From contig JADEYG010000002.1 in NCBI GenBank assembly GCA_016906335.1, positions 372,001 to 436,000 of the forward strand: a stretch of DNA of 64,000 bases, given 5' to 3'. The notes under the pieces were generated by a model. It saw only the letters and a program-made list of their open reading frames with translations, was not told where the DNA came from and did no database searches. Below are positions 46,281 through 59,591 of the stretch, in pieces. Positions within the stretch are counted from its first letter, which is position 1. Each line of letters starts with the position of its first letter. Source of the DNA: Novakomyces olei (Eukaryota > Ascomycota > Novakomycetes > Novakomycetales > Novakomycetaceae). A program made the translations under genes and the position numbers.

Positions 46281-48769
46281 TCAATATATAACATCCTCCT
46301 CACACTCACGGATCACTTTTGCCAGCGGCCAGCGCGGTGGCGTAATGTGATGCTTGTCCGGCCGCTCCAAAAACTCCAACTGCTTAGGTCCAACGTCTTG
46401 TCCAGCAACACCTGATGCCACTTTAAGCCCCATAAGCGAGCCAATTTCGTCGCAAGCAGCAAGCAAATGATCCAAATCTTGCTTATTGTGGGACGCTGAA
46501 ACGCAAAAACGGACCCGGGAAGTCAGCAAGGGCGTTGCCGGGTATCCAACTATGACCACAGCAATCTTGCGCCGCAACATTTCATAAGAAAACGCGTGCA
46601 TTTTGCCCGGATGATAGACCAAAAGAGGAATTACCGGGGAGTCATCCTGTCCATACACGATAAATCCAAGTCTCTTGAGTCCGAGCCGCAAGTATCGGCT
46701 ATTAAAGGCGAGTCTTTGTACCCTTGTAAGTCCCTCACCTCCACGTAGATTAGAAATTATATTCATAGAAGTAAGAATCTGTTGCAAAATAATTGGAGAA
46801 GAAGCTTCTGCATAGATGTTTCCGGCATTGTAAAGCTCTAATCGCTTTATAGTCTGCTCATCAGAGGCCACGTATCCACCAGCCGCACCAAACGATTTCG
46901 TAAAAGTGCCCATAAGCAAGTCAACTTTGTTTGGATCTATACCAAAATAGTCACAGATACCACGCGATCGAGGGCCTAATGCTCCGACCGAATGAGCCTC
47001 GTCGACGTACAAATAAAATTTATACTTCTCCTTGAGCTTCACTAGACCCGGCAGGTTACAGAAATCGCCCTCCATTGAATACAATCCCTCCACGAGTACA
47101 AAGATCTTTTTCCAAGGCCGATGTGTACGAGGCTGCCCCTGGGCAATACTCTCACGCAAAAGCGCTTCTAAAGCTTGCATATCATTGTGCTTGAATACTC
47201 GCAAATAAGCTCCTGAGACACGTGTTCCAAACCGGATTGAGGCATGATTAAGCTCATCGGAGATAATGAGACAGTTCTTGCTGGAAAGTGCAGAAAATAG
47301 GGTAGCGTTCGTACCAAATCCCTGACTATATATACAAGCTGCCGGTTTTCCAATAAATTCGGCCAAGCGTTGTGTAACTGCACGATGCAGATCGGAGACT
47401 CCTGCCTCCGCTGGAGAGCTGCAGGTACTTAGACCGTATTTGAGTACTGCTTCATGTACAGCATCAGCACAAAGGCCCTCGCTCTCGGCAAACCCGAGGT
47501 AGTTATAGCTAGACATGTTTAAGCATCGGGTAGTCGTGCCGGTCAAACGAAAAGTCTGGTTCCAGTCGTCCGATACACGATCAAGTAACACGATAGTTCG
47601 GCCAGGGACACCCGTAGTTGGCCGGTGAAAAGCGTCATTGATGCGCATTTTTAGTCGACGCAGATAGAAACTGTCGAAATCTGAAAAGAGGGGAGCATAG
47701 CCATCCTGCTCGCGTAAATACTCGTATTCACGAGATTTGAATTTCTTGCCAAAGAAGTCCCGCACATGTCCAAATACAATGAGGATAAGATAGCTCAAGT
47801 ACGTTGTCACAAGTCCAAAGTAAGGCAGAGCATCTTCCACTGACGGGGGCATTTCGTATCCTTCTGGGAACTTGGAAACGCATTTCTGTCTCGGTGAAAG
47901 CAATGGACCAAATTCAAGCTGACGCTTCGTCTCCAAATCCATATGCTCCGAAGCCAGTACCTGTGCGGCAAGAGGAGTCTCGTTTAGTAAATCAACAGGA
48001 CGCGTGGATTTAAGCGCAGCCGGACTTGATGTCGGCATGATATTAGCAGATCCAGTGACCGGCGGTGAACTCGCTGTAATTTTTGTTTTACTGCCATATG
48101 GAGGGACTGCTGAACCATCGTAGACCGTATTCGCGTTCTCTTCCCCGCCTGAACGCGTGCTCGTAGTCCCGTTTGTACGAAAATCTTCCTCTGCATCGGA
48201 CAAGCTGTGCGAGTCTATAGCTGTTAGAATTTGGGCTCGTCATAAAGATGAGGAAATTAGGTAAAGGAGTATTGGCGAATTGAAGCAGTAAGGATTCAAG
48301 AGATCAAACTAAAAAGCAGGAAAAAATCAAATATGAAATAAATAAAAAATAGATTGATAGATTGATTGTAATTTATATTAATGTTGTTAATTGCCGTTTT
48401 TCACAGACGTCAGTAACAAACATCTCTCTTACCCTTGTGGAAAGAGTGCCCGTTCACGGCGGTGACAATGGGTTTAGGGATTTCTGATTTAGGGGAGCCA
48501 TTAGCAAAGAGGCTCGATAGTCGTTTGGACCGGGGAGTGGAGCCCACGGGCCCGGAAGCCGGATGCCGGGCATCTCCGTCAGCAGTAGTATCTGAGCCGA
48601 TCGAATGCCGGTGTTTGTGACCGTGTGTGGGAGTCGAGGAGGATGATGACTGCTGCTGTCCCTGGATTTTATTTTCAGACGGTGGCGACGCGGCTCCATT
48701 AACATCGTGGTGTTCTGAGGGAGAATGATGGACGCGTAACTTCATTGCGCTACTGCGGCGTCCAAACAT
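46281..48769 (-). CDS. LCB2: Serine palmitoyltransferase subunit Lcb2, two exons
   Basis: Exons 48433-48769 and 46281-48220 encode 758 residues. The second exon alone has only a non-ATG start, and the G-CT join (HSFHK-AIDSHSLSDAEED) is in frame, with an acceptor reading TTCTAACAG. The catalytic part is clear: a membrane-proximal YFGLVTTYLSYLILIVFGHVRDFFGKKF segment, the alpha-oxoamine synthase fold, the cofactor region YVDEAHSVGALG, and the PLP-binding lysine in GTFTKSFGAAGG (about K554). Lcb2 with Lcb1 condenses serine and palmitoyl-CoA in the ER, the first step of sphingolipid synthesis. Yeast Lcb2 has 561 residues. Here about 200 extra N-terminal residues, Ser/Pro/His-rich and predicted disordered, precede the conserved core; they include a SKRLSSLFANGSPKSEIPKP segment with likely phosphosites. 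Confidence 0.93.
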
Positions 48770-50028
48770 TGGGACAAGATGAAGATCTTTTTGATGGGGA
48801 ACCGGCAGAGCCGCTATATGGAGAGTGCCGCAGCAACAACAAGTGCTGCACCGGACAGATTAAAACACGTTACTTCCAATTATTCGCAAGTAACGCAAAA
48901 GAAAAAAGTGCCATAACTTGAGAATGCTCACTTTTGACCGATATACTTGATATGTGCGCTGTAAACTTCCCTCTTCATATAAGAGATACTGTATATGATA
49001 TACGGATCGTTTTCTGCGTTCTCCTGAGTTTTCCAGAGTGGGCACATACAAAGGTGGATATTGATCCAAAGTTACATTGCTGCATGAGTAATTAATTTGT
49101 AACGATATTATTTCGTTGTTGTGTAATTATTTTATTTTCACCCTCATAGTAATAGTGTCCATATCATTCTGTAATTATGAACGAAGCGCACTTTTCGCGT
49201 TGCCGAGGACTGACTACAAACTATACAACAGATATTGAAGCCGCAACTACTGAAGATAATGTACAGCATCGATCCATTCATTCTCATATGCACTGCTAAA
49301 TAAAGCGCGCCAACCACTTTTCTCGTATATTACAAGTACTACTTCCCGACGAGCGTATTGTTTAACTAACCACAAGTTGAGCAGGGAGATTGTTGATGAA
49401 TTTACGCGGCAATGGTTAAATGGAATTGAACCCCTCCATACATAATTGTCGCAATATAGATGCTGCTATTTCGCCGATCTGTTACTAGTGTTATATGCAT
49501 GCGCATGGGTTCGCCAGCTATCCTCTTTATGTATTCAAGGTGCATGTTTTACACTATAGTGTCAAAAGGTGCATCAAGGTGAGAGCTTTCAACGCTGTAA
49601 ATTCTCGGCTCATATGTTAGCACAATGATCATGAAGCGGTCAATTCAATGTGAATGAATGCATTTGGACCTGGGTATTTAAAAACCTTGTAAAATAGAGT
49701 CAGGGTTAGGGTTAATTCAGGGAAAAAGCCATGAACTGTTGCGGAAATGGACGAGTAGCTAGCTCGCTTCAAATTTGTGTAGTTAGTAAGCTCCTGCCTT
49801 GTCTTTATTTATGAATATGCAAATAACGAATGTTTCGAGTTAAGCTGTCTAATCAGTCACAGACGATGATAAACAGGGAAAAAATATGGACAAACTGAGA
49901 AATCAAGCAGAAAACTCCTCGCTCTCTGCGTCAAACTGTAAGTAACCAAAAATACTGCTAGCCAATCATGGCAGTTTAATTGGCTGCAATTTTACTATAC
50001 GTAATGATCAGATTTTATGTAGAATAAT
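48770..50028. other. Intergenic, LCB2 upstream region
   Basis: No supported gene in 1.26 kb. It contains TCAGGGTTAGGGTTA at 49699-49713, identical over 15 bases to one arm of the NUP192 hairpin. The strand layout makes the left part the LCB2 promoter and the right part the 3' flank of the putative microprotein gene. Confidence 0.5.
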
Positions 50029-50341
50029 CTAGTCGGCAGGCATGCACAAGCGACTATGCGACAGGGCGGCGGCACAAAGGCTAAATACGTTGAATAATAC
50101 TGCCATCAGATACATGAAGGACGCCTGCTCACGTTTTCCATCTTGATTACCAGTTTTGGATAGAGCGAGAGCCACGTGGCCGGGCGGCCGGACTCGGGAA
50201 CGGGATTGGTTCAATCTCCACATACGAGAAAAGTAACTGGCATAGAGTACAAAAACAACAGATAACGCAGCAAATACTCACGAAGCCTCGTTGCTTGTGG
50301 GGAACAAAAGCGCCAATACTCGATACCTTATGCGGCGACAT
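50029..50341 (-). CDS. Putative 51-residue single-pass membrane protein, two exons
   Basis: I do not recognise the family. Exon 50282-50341 (MSPHKVSSIGAFVPHKQRGF) ends exactly at a consensus GTGAGT donor. An acceptor at GAGCAG restores phase 0 at exon 50029-50124, giving ASFMYLMAVLFNVFSLCAAALSHSRLCMPAD and a stop. The result is a basic N-terminal segment followed by one hydrophobic helix, the shape of many small mitochondrial or ER membrane subunits. The 157-nt intron lacks an obvious CTAAC branch site, which weakens the model. Alternative acceptors inside the intron also keep frames open but give less protein-like products. Isolated between long non-coding stretches; function unknown. Confidence 0.38.
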
Positions 50342-52056
50342 ATGGGTTTTCACGATACCGTAAATAAAAAGTGCGATAAATATAATAGCGAATGAATGAA
50401 GTAAAGTAATGTGCGATGAGCTAAAGTAAATAAATAAAAGCCGGAAAAGTAACCTAAGAAAAGCCGATTATGTTTAAATGGCGCCTATTCCGAAGTATAT
50501 TAGACACTTTGAGTCGCTTGTTCGTCTAATGACAGCAATCGTGGATTAAATTTGTAGATCATGCTGAAAGATTATATATAATTTGAGATTATTGTTGTAC
50601 AGCCCTATCTTTTGCCGGTCGCACGATACGATCTCACCAAAAAGGAAATGGGTCGTTCAGCGGCCGTTTACGGTCACTCGTCATACGAACGTTGGCAGGA
50701 AAACGAGCCATTGGCTTCCTTTTCCGTGCAAGCGGGACACCACGTTGTAGACACTGGGATCGGCTTGGGTGTCAGATAATTTGTGTACTGCAAAACCTCT
50801 TCTTAAGGGCTTCACTGTTGTCGCAGATCCCTTACAAATTCTGTCATCTAATCAGCTTCAACAAGCCGCCACAGATACGATGAACAAGGTTCCATTCTTA
50901 TATGCCTACAAATCTCCGGCCCTAGATACTAGAATAGGTTCCTTATTGTATATGATATTCAATTGTGGGCCTTTAAGAACTTGTATAATGGCCGTCTGTG
51001 TGTTATTTAGCTTAGAAACGGGGCAAATGTTGTTTGCTTCCAGTCCCTACGGCTTAGCAAACATTTATGCAAGATTTATTTAGTCACGGGAATCAAACTC
51101 TTACTGTGACCCTAATGCACGTTAATAGGAATAGGTTAGGCGTGTTTACACAGAAAGTAACGATCCCTATGCATGTCCAGTAGGATTGTATGGGTTAAAT
51201 AATATCAAAAATACGCACAAAAATGGGAGCTGATTCTACTAACCCTTGAATGCTCCGCCAAATCGCTCAAAGATTTCCCTTCTTGCTTACAAATTCCCTC
51301 TAGTTGAGACCCGCTGTAGACAATAAAGCATCGTCAAACGATTTTCTTCAAACATGTATTCCTCCTCTATCGCTCTCTCCGTATCGCTCTCCCCGAGGAA
51401 AAAGGCCGCCGATTACACAAATTGGGCCACGCACCCCTATTTTCATACACATAATTAAAGGATTGGGTCCCGACCTTCCCTTTACGGCGGAGCTTCTATT
51501 ATTATTACCATTACTATTCTTATTATCGTTACTGCACGCGTACAAACGCGCCATCTCGGCATACAGAGTTACGCAGTAATCATACACGCAACGGACAAAG
51601 CGTTGCACGCACCTACTTTTCAGAGTCGTGAGCATTCAAACCTCCCCGAATAAAATCCAGAGGGAGAGGCAGAGGCAGATCTGACACTTCATATTTCCGA
51701 GCTTTTACTTTCTCCCCTTTTTTTTTAATCATTCCTCTCTTTTTCGAAAATTGCTATAGGCTTCCGTTCGCTAGTTCGCCGGCGGTGTCGTGTGTTACTG
51801 TCGTCTGTCGCGGGATTCTGATTTGCACTAGAGCATTAAGCAAGCAAGCCAAAAAGCCGGCTGGATCGACAAGCCCAGCAAAGCCGAAAGCCAGGCACCG
51901 AGTCTGCCAACCGCAAAGGCTGAATCGCACACAATTTTATAAAATTTGCCTCGAATTAGGGACGGGTATAGCAATTATCGGGACAGCCAAAGCAAAAAGG
52001 GAGTAAGAGAACAGAGGCTGCTAAAGTCTCAGACTCGTACTTTTCCGCGTCGGTAA
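50342..52056. other. Intergenic, long leader/promoter of the BNI4-like gene
   Basis: Small frames at 50692-51083 and 51304-51579 have no recognisable domain. The last ~400 bp are pyrimidine-rich (51700-51745) and likely contain the promoter and 5' leader of the BNI4-like gene, which is on the plus strand. Confidence 0.5.
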
Positions 52057-55000
52057 ATGGCCGCGGCTGCCACAATGCCGCCGCCGCCGCCGCCACAGGG
52101 ATTTAATTCGGGCTCTTCCGCAATTGATACATCAGCAGACTCTTCTGCTCGACGGCCTTATGAAAACGCTGTGCCGTCAACTTTACGCAAAACTGCTCCA
52201 CCGCCGGCGGCAGTGGCTTCACAAATGTCTTCGCCTCACTTTCCTGCCCCGCGTCGTGGTAATAGCAAGAATAGCGGCGGTGGTGGTAGCAAATACGGCA
52301 ACGATTATCCTGGTACATGTATGACTTTTGCTCTTAATCTGGTTTATTCTATGTCTGTTTCATGGGTTAACGTGCCCTTTGTGTCCTTCCCTTTTATGCT
52401 CATCCTGTTGACAAATTTTTTTTTTTTTTTGAGGAACCTGAACTCTTACCTTTTACCCATATTCATTCAATCGCCATTATTATTGCACTGCAGTCTGCTT
52501 CGTTTCTTTTCCGCATAATCAGGCTTTGAATAATGTAGCAATGCTGTGGCCCTCGAATTGGTTTGCTCATCTCAATTCGTACAAAGACACGCTTCTTCCC
52601 AATTTTTCTTCTATCTCAAAAGTCTTTTTTTGGTTCACTATCTGATCACTGATATCAATACATATTGATCTAATGCTAACAAGCAGACACAAACCAGGCG
52701 CATAAAATTCCACACCGGCCCCAAACACCGGTCGGCCCAATCGCAGGCCGACACACTCAACCAACTGCAATTTTACCTCCACTGTCACGCTCCATGTCTG
52801 CACAAGGCCTCTATGGCCCCCGTACAGAGTCCGATTTCCGCTATCCACAGCATCACCAGCAAAAGCAGAATCATTACTATCAGCTCGCCGATAGAAATTT
52901 CGTTTCGAGCAACAGACCAGGACGTGAAACGAGACAACGGTTACGTGTTAGCGGCGGCAATGGCTCAGCTGGTCAATTGCCAGCTCCTTCCGCCACAACA
53001 AACGCCTACCGTCGAAAGCTGATTGATATGCAACGCGATCAGACAATGGCTTTTGACTCTGCCGCAGCTAGACAGGAGTCTAGCCAAGGTCATTCATCCA
53101 CTGCTCCAACAGCGTCTCGGTACCACCAAGTAGCAACAGGCACAGGCACAGGTACAATTGCCCCTCAGCAGCCTTATGTACGCTCGCCTCTGCGTATGCG
53201 CTCTTCGAGTGCTATTGGAGCCTACCCTCCTGGACCAGTAGCAGCTTATAGGCAACCACAGGCACAAGCTCCACAGGCACAGCAGTACACGCATGCGGCC
53301 AGACCTAATGCGCCTCTTAAAGGCGGCCTTGTTCGTGGCCAATCGCTGCCGGATGTTCGTGTGGCACGTACCGGTGCTGGTCACGTCCCAGCAAATATGA
53401 TTAATCTTCCTGGTCATATGCCTGTTATGTTTGCTAATAACAATCCTGGTGCCAATCCTGGTCCAGGCAACGAGTACCAGAGGCACCAGCCTATGAACAA
53501 CAATGCTACCTTTCAACGTAAACCTACGGCAGCTAATTTGCCTGTGCCCAGAGCAATGCCTGTTCAGAGAGCGAATAACAATGAACCATTGAAGGCAGCT
53601 GTGCCTATTCCTACAAACATGTCTGCATTACCGGCAGCGACTGCTGCTGCTACTGCTGCTGTCGGCAGTATTCACCCTGATGTTATGATTAGAACAGACT
53701 CTGAATTGTCGGAAACTGCACCGAGTCTTGATCAAAATTCGCAAATTTCTTCATCTTCTCACACGAGTTACTCTGCGGCAACAGTAGATGAAAGTGTTGG
53801 CATTGAGCCGATCGAGGAGTACGCGGCTGATGATGATCGGCTCAAGGCTGAAAATATGGAGGCTAATACGGGGCCAAGAACGGAAAGGTTGGAAAAAGAA
53901 AACGTAATTACAACTAAAGATGCTTCAAAATTGAAACCGAGTCAGTTTCGTGCTCAATACTCTGCATCGGCTCAAATGCCTGGACGCGGCACTAAAGCAC
54001 CAGAGGCTAAAGAGCTGAGACTAACAACATCCGCCTCTTCTGCCTCAACATCAACATCAACCTCGCAGCTCTCGACGCCTGTTGCTGCAAGTCAGAGCAA
54101 TGAAACTAGTGCTAGTGCAACAGCCGGCAAGGCCTCAGGCGGTAGTACGAAACCTGTAAAATCAATGGGTGGGCGGTTAAGACGTGCAATCTCTTTCACA
54201 TCATTTACCCGCTCAAACAGCTCGTCCAGTAGCACATTTACTACTGGATCCGATGATACAGAGCCGTCGGCTGTGCAACAAAGGCCAGGAACACCGGCCT
54301 TTTCCCATAGACAGTCGAGTTTCAATGGCACTGTGCCAGACCAGGACGACATGGACAGTGCGTCTATCTCGAGCTCAACGTCTACTGCCTCACATATGAT
54401 GAAGGCTATGCGATCTGGATTCCATAAGCACAGACGCTCTATCAGCGGCATATTCCGTCGCCGTAGTCGATCTGGTGCCGAAGGCCCGGAATCGACGGGT
54501 GCAGAGACGTCTGCACGTCTAAACCTTTCGCATTCGCTGTCTGTCCCAGAAGATTTAGCTTACTTGTCGCACGGCAATGAGCAGGAAAGGGATAGAGCCG
54601 CCGTGATAGCCGGCGGTGGTGGCAACACTGGCAATTCAACAGCAGGTAAAGGAGAGCAGGCCAGCCTGTATACAGCACAGGAGCCAGTAATAATCCTTGA
54701 TTCTCTGCACTCGCCTCCGCAGCCGATTGCTGCAGTGGACCCCTGGACCTTTGACAGCCCGAGTGTGGGAGGGGACAATCTTATGGCCGGAGCAGAGACA
54801 GTGGAGGGCGCCAATATCCGTCGATCGCTGAGCTCCCGTAAACGGAACAGTGGAGAGTCGAGTCGCAGTGGGATTCACGCTGAAACTGGGGCCGATGGAC
54901 ACGGTGGAGTTGGATTCCCACTGCTGAATCCAGACACGGAGGAACTCCGCAATGATGTATTGCAAAATGGCAACAGCGATGCTGATGTTGATGCTGATGG

Positions 55001-55943
55001 TGCTGCTTATACTGGAATAAAGAACGATGAGAATGATGCCCTTACTGCGGAGGAGGAGCCAATGCAGGCACCGGAGCAGGAGGAAACGTTTGAAAACTGT
55101 GTTGAGAATGCATGGGCAAGCAAGGAGGGCAGTTGCATAGATTGCCACGATGTGCAGAACCCGTCGAAGCAGACTGGCAGTATTGATGAAGCTCATGTGT
55201 CGTCCCGGATGGTATCTCGACCATACCCTCATAGCATGCCCAAGAGTATATTGAAACGCCGAGTCTCTTACGAGGCAATGAGTGCTGAAGAATGGTATGA
55301 TGAAGGAGCTGCAGCTCAATACTATGAAAAAGATTCAAGTGATGAGCAAAATGGATTGGAGTATACGGGCTCTTTTGCGTCTACTGGGCCATCGGGCGGT
55401 TCTTTGGGGGCCTCACCTATCAGAACCAGGCAGAGCTCGTTTACAAACACTCCGGACCGTGAAGCTTTAGTGGAGAGAGCCGACCGCATCATGCGAGAGG
55501 CTACTCTGCCCTTGAGCGAAAGGCTGGAGTTAGATATGTCTATTTCCGCGGAAGGGTTCGCATCTGACTTTGAGAGAATTGCTCAGGAGATTGAGGGAGA
55601 ACAGGATACAGCAGGGTTTGGCAACAGTCATAAGGAGACTCAGGATAGAGGCATGAGCTGTCGCGCAGACACAACACAAACCGGAGGGGTACAAGAACAA
55701 GTATCGCCCGAGTCGGTCTCTTCTTCATCGTCTTGTTTGCGACGGAACTGTTCTTTTGCACCTCATATTAGTATCTGCGATACATGGACGGCTTCAGAGT
55801 ACGATAGGCGTAGTGAGCAGGCTACTTGTAATCGTTTGACACCTCTTCTGGCGCAAAAGATCAAAGAAGAATTAAATTCGTTTAAATTGAACGAAATGAT
55901 GGTGCACGAGCACTCGCGCAAATTTACTCAGCTTTTTGCATAA
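52057..55943 (+). CDS. BNI4/AFR1-like cortical scaffold protein, two exons
   Basis: Exons 52057-52312 and 52687-55943 (374-nt intron, GCTAAC 5 nt before its CAG) encode 1170 residues. The G-AC join gives NDYPDTNQAHKIPHRP, with the frame open throughout. Most of the protein is disordered and rich in Ser, Ala, Gln and Pro, including a proline run near the start and a basic segment GGRLRRAISFTSFTRSNSSS. The C-terminus is conserved-looking: MPKSILKRRVSYEAMSAEEWY, then CSFAPHISICDTWTASEYDR and LTPLLAQKIKEELNSFKLNEMMVHEHSRKFTQLFA. This last block resembles the C-terminal region of Bni4/Afr1-type proteins, with an RVxF-like docking site for the Glc7 phosphatase just before it. Bni4 links chitin synthase to septins at the bud neck. 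The assignment rests on the C-terminal ~60 residues only and is tentative; the coding region itself is secure. Confidence 0.6.
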
Positions 55944-57638
55944 TTTTAAATGGAAAGAGCACAGAGACGTAAAAATGTTTATGCAATCTGTTCCTACCGG
56001 ATTGATCCTACCGACTTAACACTGGATCAGATGCTAAGAGCGTTAAACATATTGTGACGACAGTGTGCTTGTGTTTGTCGTTGAGGTGACGAAACTGACT
56101 ATTACGATCTTTTTTCTAACTCTAATTTTCATTCATTCATTTTCAGTTTGGAATTTATATTAGAAATTGCAAAGCGCCTCTGTGCGCAATAGAGCAATTT
56201 GGTTTTTTTAACTAATATTAAAATGATTTGTTTTGTTTACATGTGGTTACGGTATCATTTGGCGCTTGTTATGAGATTTTAAATCAATTATTACACAATG
56301 ATTATAATTGGATGCAGATGAAAGGGGCAAGTTTGTTGATGTCAATTCAATTGGCAAAATTATATGGCGAATTGATTGTTTTTTTTTTGTTTTTTTTTGT
56401 TTTATAAGTATGTTTTTAATCCTTGTATTTACGGTCGTGTGTGCAATTGAATTTCTATGCTACGCGTAACGTTACCTACGCATGTTTTCAAGATCGCGTT
56501 AATGATACTGAATGTTTGTTGTACATCACGAAATGTCGCGTTGTACATTGTACTGCATATTGAATAAGGACAATGCAATGTATTCGCGACTTTGGGAATG
56601 AAAACGCATTTTTATGATACGCGTGCGTGGCTTTTAATGAACGAAACCTTGGACATAGATCGGCGTCTATTTCGATCTTACACCAAAAAGACATATGTTT
56701 ATCGTGTCTAGTGTCCCCGTATATAATAATATTAGATCTAATCTCGCTTTGCAAACTCCAAATTGAGGCTTGTACGCAGGAGTAGAATAATTCATCGGCT
56801 CAATATGTCAGCTATCGCGAATTACTTGTTGTTGAGCTAAATAGTACATTCCTTACATATTCACCGCACGATCTACAGCTTTGGGTTTTACTTGAACACG
56901 TCCTCGACGTATTGTAGACTGCTTATTACCCAAGCTGGATCCATGCATTGTGTTTGTATCTACAATATAGAACGATAAACATTACGTCATTGACTGATAT
57001 TTATGATAATATAGAGATGGCAATTCATTGCGGTCAATCACAAATAAAAAACGCCGCAATTACGGTGCAACCAAAGATGTAGAATGTCGTCGTTTGCCAA
57101 TATACCGAGCAAGGTAGCCAAACGGTTTATCCCCTGATCTTTGTCGCTAATTTTATGATGTAGCTTGATGGATACCTGCAAGTGATAGCCGGCTACGTTA
57201 TTATTGTACTAGCATGCGTGACAGGAAAAAATATCCAGTATGCCGTTGGTGAAGATTGGGTTCGTAAAGGCAGGAGCACGCTACGACTTTCACGTTCTGT
57301 AGGAACTTCGGAGAAAGCACCACGGACCCGCATACGGGGTCTATACTATGCAGAAGCGATTCAAGCTTTTGGACTACTGTTGAAATGTATGGCTATACAT
57401 TGCCCAGGTTGGGGCCTTGAAGGAATCGGTGAGCGATTCGAAGAAAGAGGAAAATTCCTGTATGATAGGAATGTTCAAGAAATTACTAGGCTCGGATGGT
57501 ACTGCCGGCCGCACCCGTCACCGGCTATTCAAGGCCGTTCTTGACAAAAGTTGAACTATAAGGCTAAAGTTACCATACTACCATGACAAAAAAATGTTTC
57601 TCAATTATTAAACTGTTTCTTTAACTTATATGTAGACT
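55944..57638. other. Convergent intergenic region, no supported gene
   Basis: Between the 3' ends of the BNI4-like and eEF1B-gamma genes. T-rich runs occur near 56380-56400. A plus-strand frame at 57182-57544 is open for 120 codons, but I recognise no domain in it, and it has no plausible splice context. Confidence 0.5.
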
Positions 57639-59351
57639 CTATTTAAAGACCTTGCCGTCAGCAAATGGCCACGTTTTGCCATCTCGCTGCAAATCTTTGT
57701 CCCAAGCCCAGGAATCTTCCAGAAACTCTTTATCTGCGGCATTGCTGATGTCAAGCGGCTTGAAGTCATAAGATTCCCAGTCTGGCGCAACATCAAAGGC
57801 AGGTGCAAAGTCTTTACCTTTGATTACAAAGGCACCAGTGATGAGGTTATTGTTGTTTTCGCCGTAGACTGCCAGACAGCCAAAGATGAACTTGCGAGAT
57901 GCCTCCAGCCTTTGGAAGAACCCCCCAATCAGGTTGTTGGACTGGAAAGTCAGACCCAGCTCATCATTGTATTTGTAATCAACTTGCCACAGAGAATAGT
58001 GGTCCTTATCAAAGTGCTCGTAAAACCAATTAAGAGCATCGGGGCGAGTATCAAGGTTCGAGTATGCACGCTTCCAATCGTCCAAAACAAGTGAACCGTT
58101 CGAAAGCTCTGCAAGAGGGTGCTTTGGCTTGGGAGCAGGCTTTGGCTCTTCCTCCTCGGCTGCAGGAGCTTCTTTTGCTTTAGGCGCTTTTTCTTTAGCA
58201 GCACCTCCAGTCTGCTTAGGCTTAGCTGTCGCCTCAGTCTGTTTAGGCTTAGTAGCATCCTTCTTCTCCTTCTTAGCGGGCTCTGGAGTCTTTTCAACCA
58301 AAACTAATTCGCCAACTATTTCCGAGAATCGGGCCTGTCCATAGACAGTGCGGAACCATCGCATGACATTAGGATATTTTTGGCGAATCTCAGGACCTAA
58401 AAACTCCTTGAAGAAACGCACCAAGAGACCTGCTACAAAAGCATCAGCCAGTGTAAGACGCTCAGACACGAGGAAAGTACGGCTGAGCAGAGCGAGTTCG
58501 AGATTGTTCAGTGCTTTGTGAGTGTTGACAATAGCCTTGTCAACATTAGGCTTCAAATATGGGTCAAGACCAACTGTAGGACGCCACCAGCCAGCGCAAG
58601 CAGCTGCAAGACTGCTGGTACCGAAAGAGCACCATGAGAGCACACTTGCGTATTCCTGCTTTGTCTTGCCAAGTAAGGTGGTATGGGGATCCTGGCTTGC
58701 CACTTCACGATGAAAAGTTAGTGATTTCAACGATAATCAACAATGGAGAGAGAAAGAAAAAGTAGTTGTGTTTGAATGCAGAATGAAAAACATAAATTAA
58801 GTTTAGCTTTTAGTTTATTCAGATTCAACTTTATCAACAATAGTCTTCAGACAGGGATAACTGATGATAAAATTTTTCATCATTTCAGAGCTAAACGAAA
58901 TGCAGCAAAGCAGTAAAGAGACCCTCATCGATTCAAGCTAAATAGCAAATCATTGCTTTTAGATAAATAGCTCCCAACAGTAAAAGTGAAGGTATTGTGA
59001 AAGTCCAGCACAAAAAAATCTTCAGGCCCAAAGGACCTCAATTTCACCTTGAAGTGAAGATATGCAAATTCTCACTTACGGTAAACGGCTATGGCCAGAC
59101 ATTCAGTCAATGCAAAGCCGTCAGCGCCAACAAAAGCCGGAATCTGTCGCATTGGGAACTTGAGTCCATATTCGGCAGGGATATCATTAGACACGGTCTC
59201 CACAAGTTTGACGTCGAGCTTGTTTTCACGAATTACATAAAGCAGGGCTAGAAAAAAATACTTAGAATATGGACTACATTTGAATGCCAAATGATGACTT
59301 ACGCACTGAGCGTGTATTTTTTGCGCTGCCATATAGAGTGCCGAACGACAT
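57639..59351 (-). CDS. Translation elongation factor eEF1B gamma subunit, three exons
   Basis: Exons 59303-59351, 59080-59247 and 57639-58702 encode 426 residues (yeast Cam1 and Tef4 have 412-415). Exon 1 starts MSFGTLYGSAKNTRSV and joins to PLLYVIRENKLDVKLVE; splice 2 makes IAVYL-ASQDPHTTLLGKTKQEYASV. The N-terminal two thirds of the first half is a glutathione S-transferase-like domain (MRQIPAFVGADGFALTECLAI and LTLADAFVAGLLVRFFKEF). A Lys/Pro/Ala/Glu-rich hinge follows. The C-terminal EF1G domain runs from PKHPLAELSNGSLVLDDWKR through ALNWFYEHFDKDHYSLW to the end. It anchors the eEF1B guanine-nucleotide exchange complex for eEF1A. Both introns have GTAAGT donors; intron 2 is about 380 nt. 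Whether it corresponds to CAM1 or TEF4 cannot be asked before the whole-genome duplication split. Confidence 0.93.
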
Positions 59352-59591
59352 GGTGGAAGCAAAGTTTGATATCAATTCGACAAAATTTTTTCGCCTTGCT
59401 ACAAGCGATTTCACCTCACATTATAATTCAATGGATAAATATATAGATAATCTTTTATATTATTATATGTAACATCAAAGAGCGGTAGATAAATAATTTG
59501 CATTATATAGCCTTTTGGAACCTTGGGACTAGATATTTTTTTAGGAGACTGAGGCAGGCCTATAGGGCATAGAGTACATTACGGTGGCACA

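Noticed and set aside
54636-55319. 227-codon minus-strand frame inside the BNI4-like gene
   Set aside because: Lies entirely within the larger plus-strand exon, has no domain and no splice support.
57182-57544. 120-codon plus-strand frame between the BNI4-like and eEF1B-gamma genes
   Set aside because: Open but without recognisable domain; insufficient evidence to call a gene.
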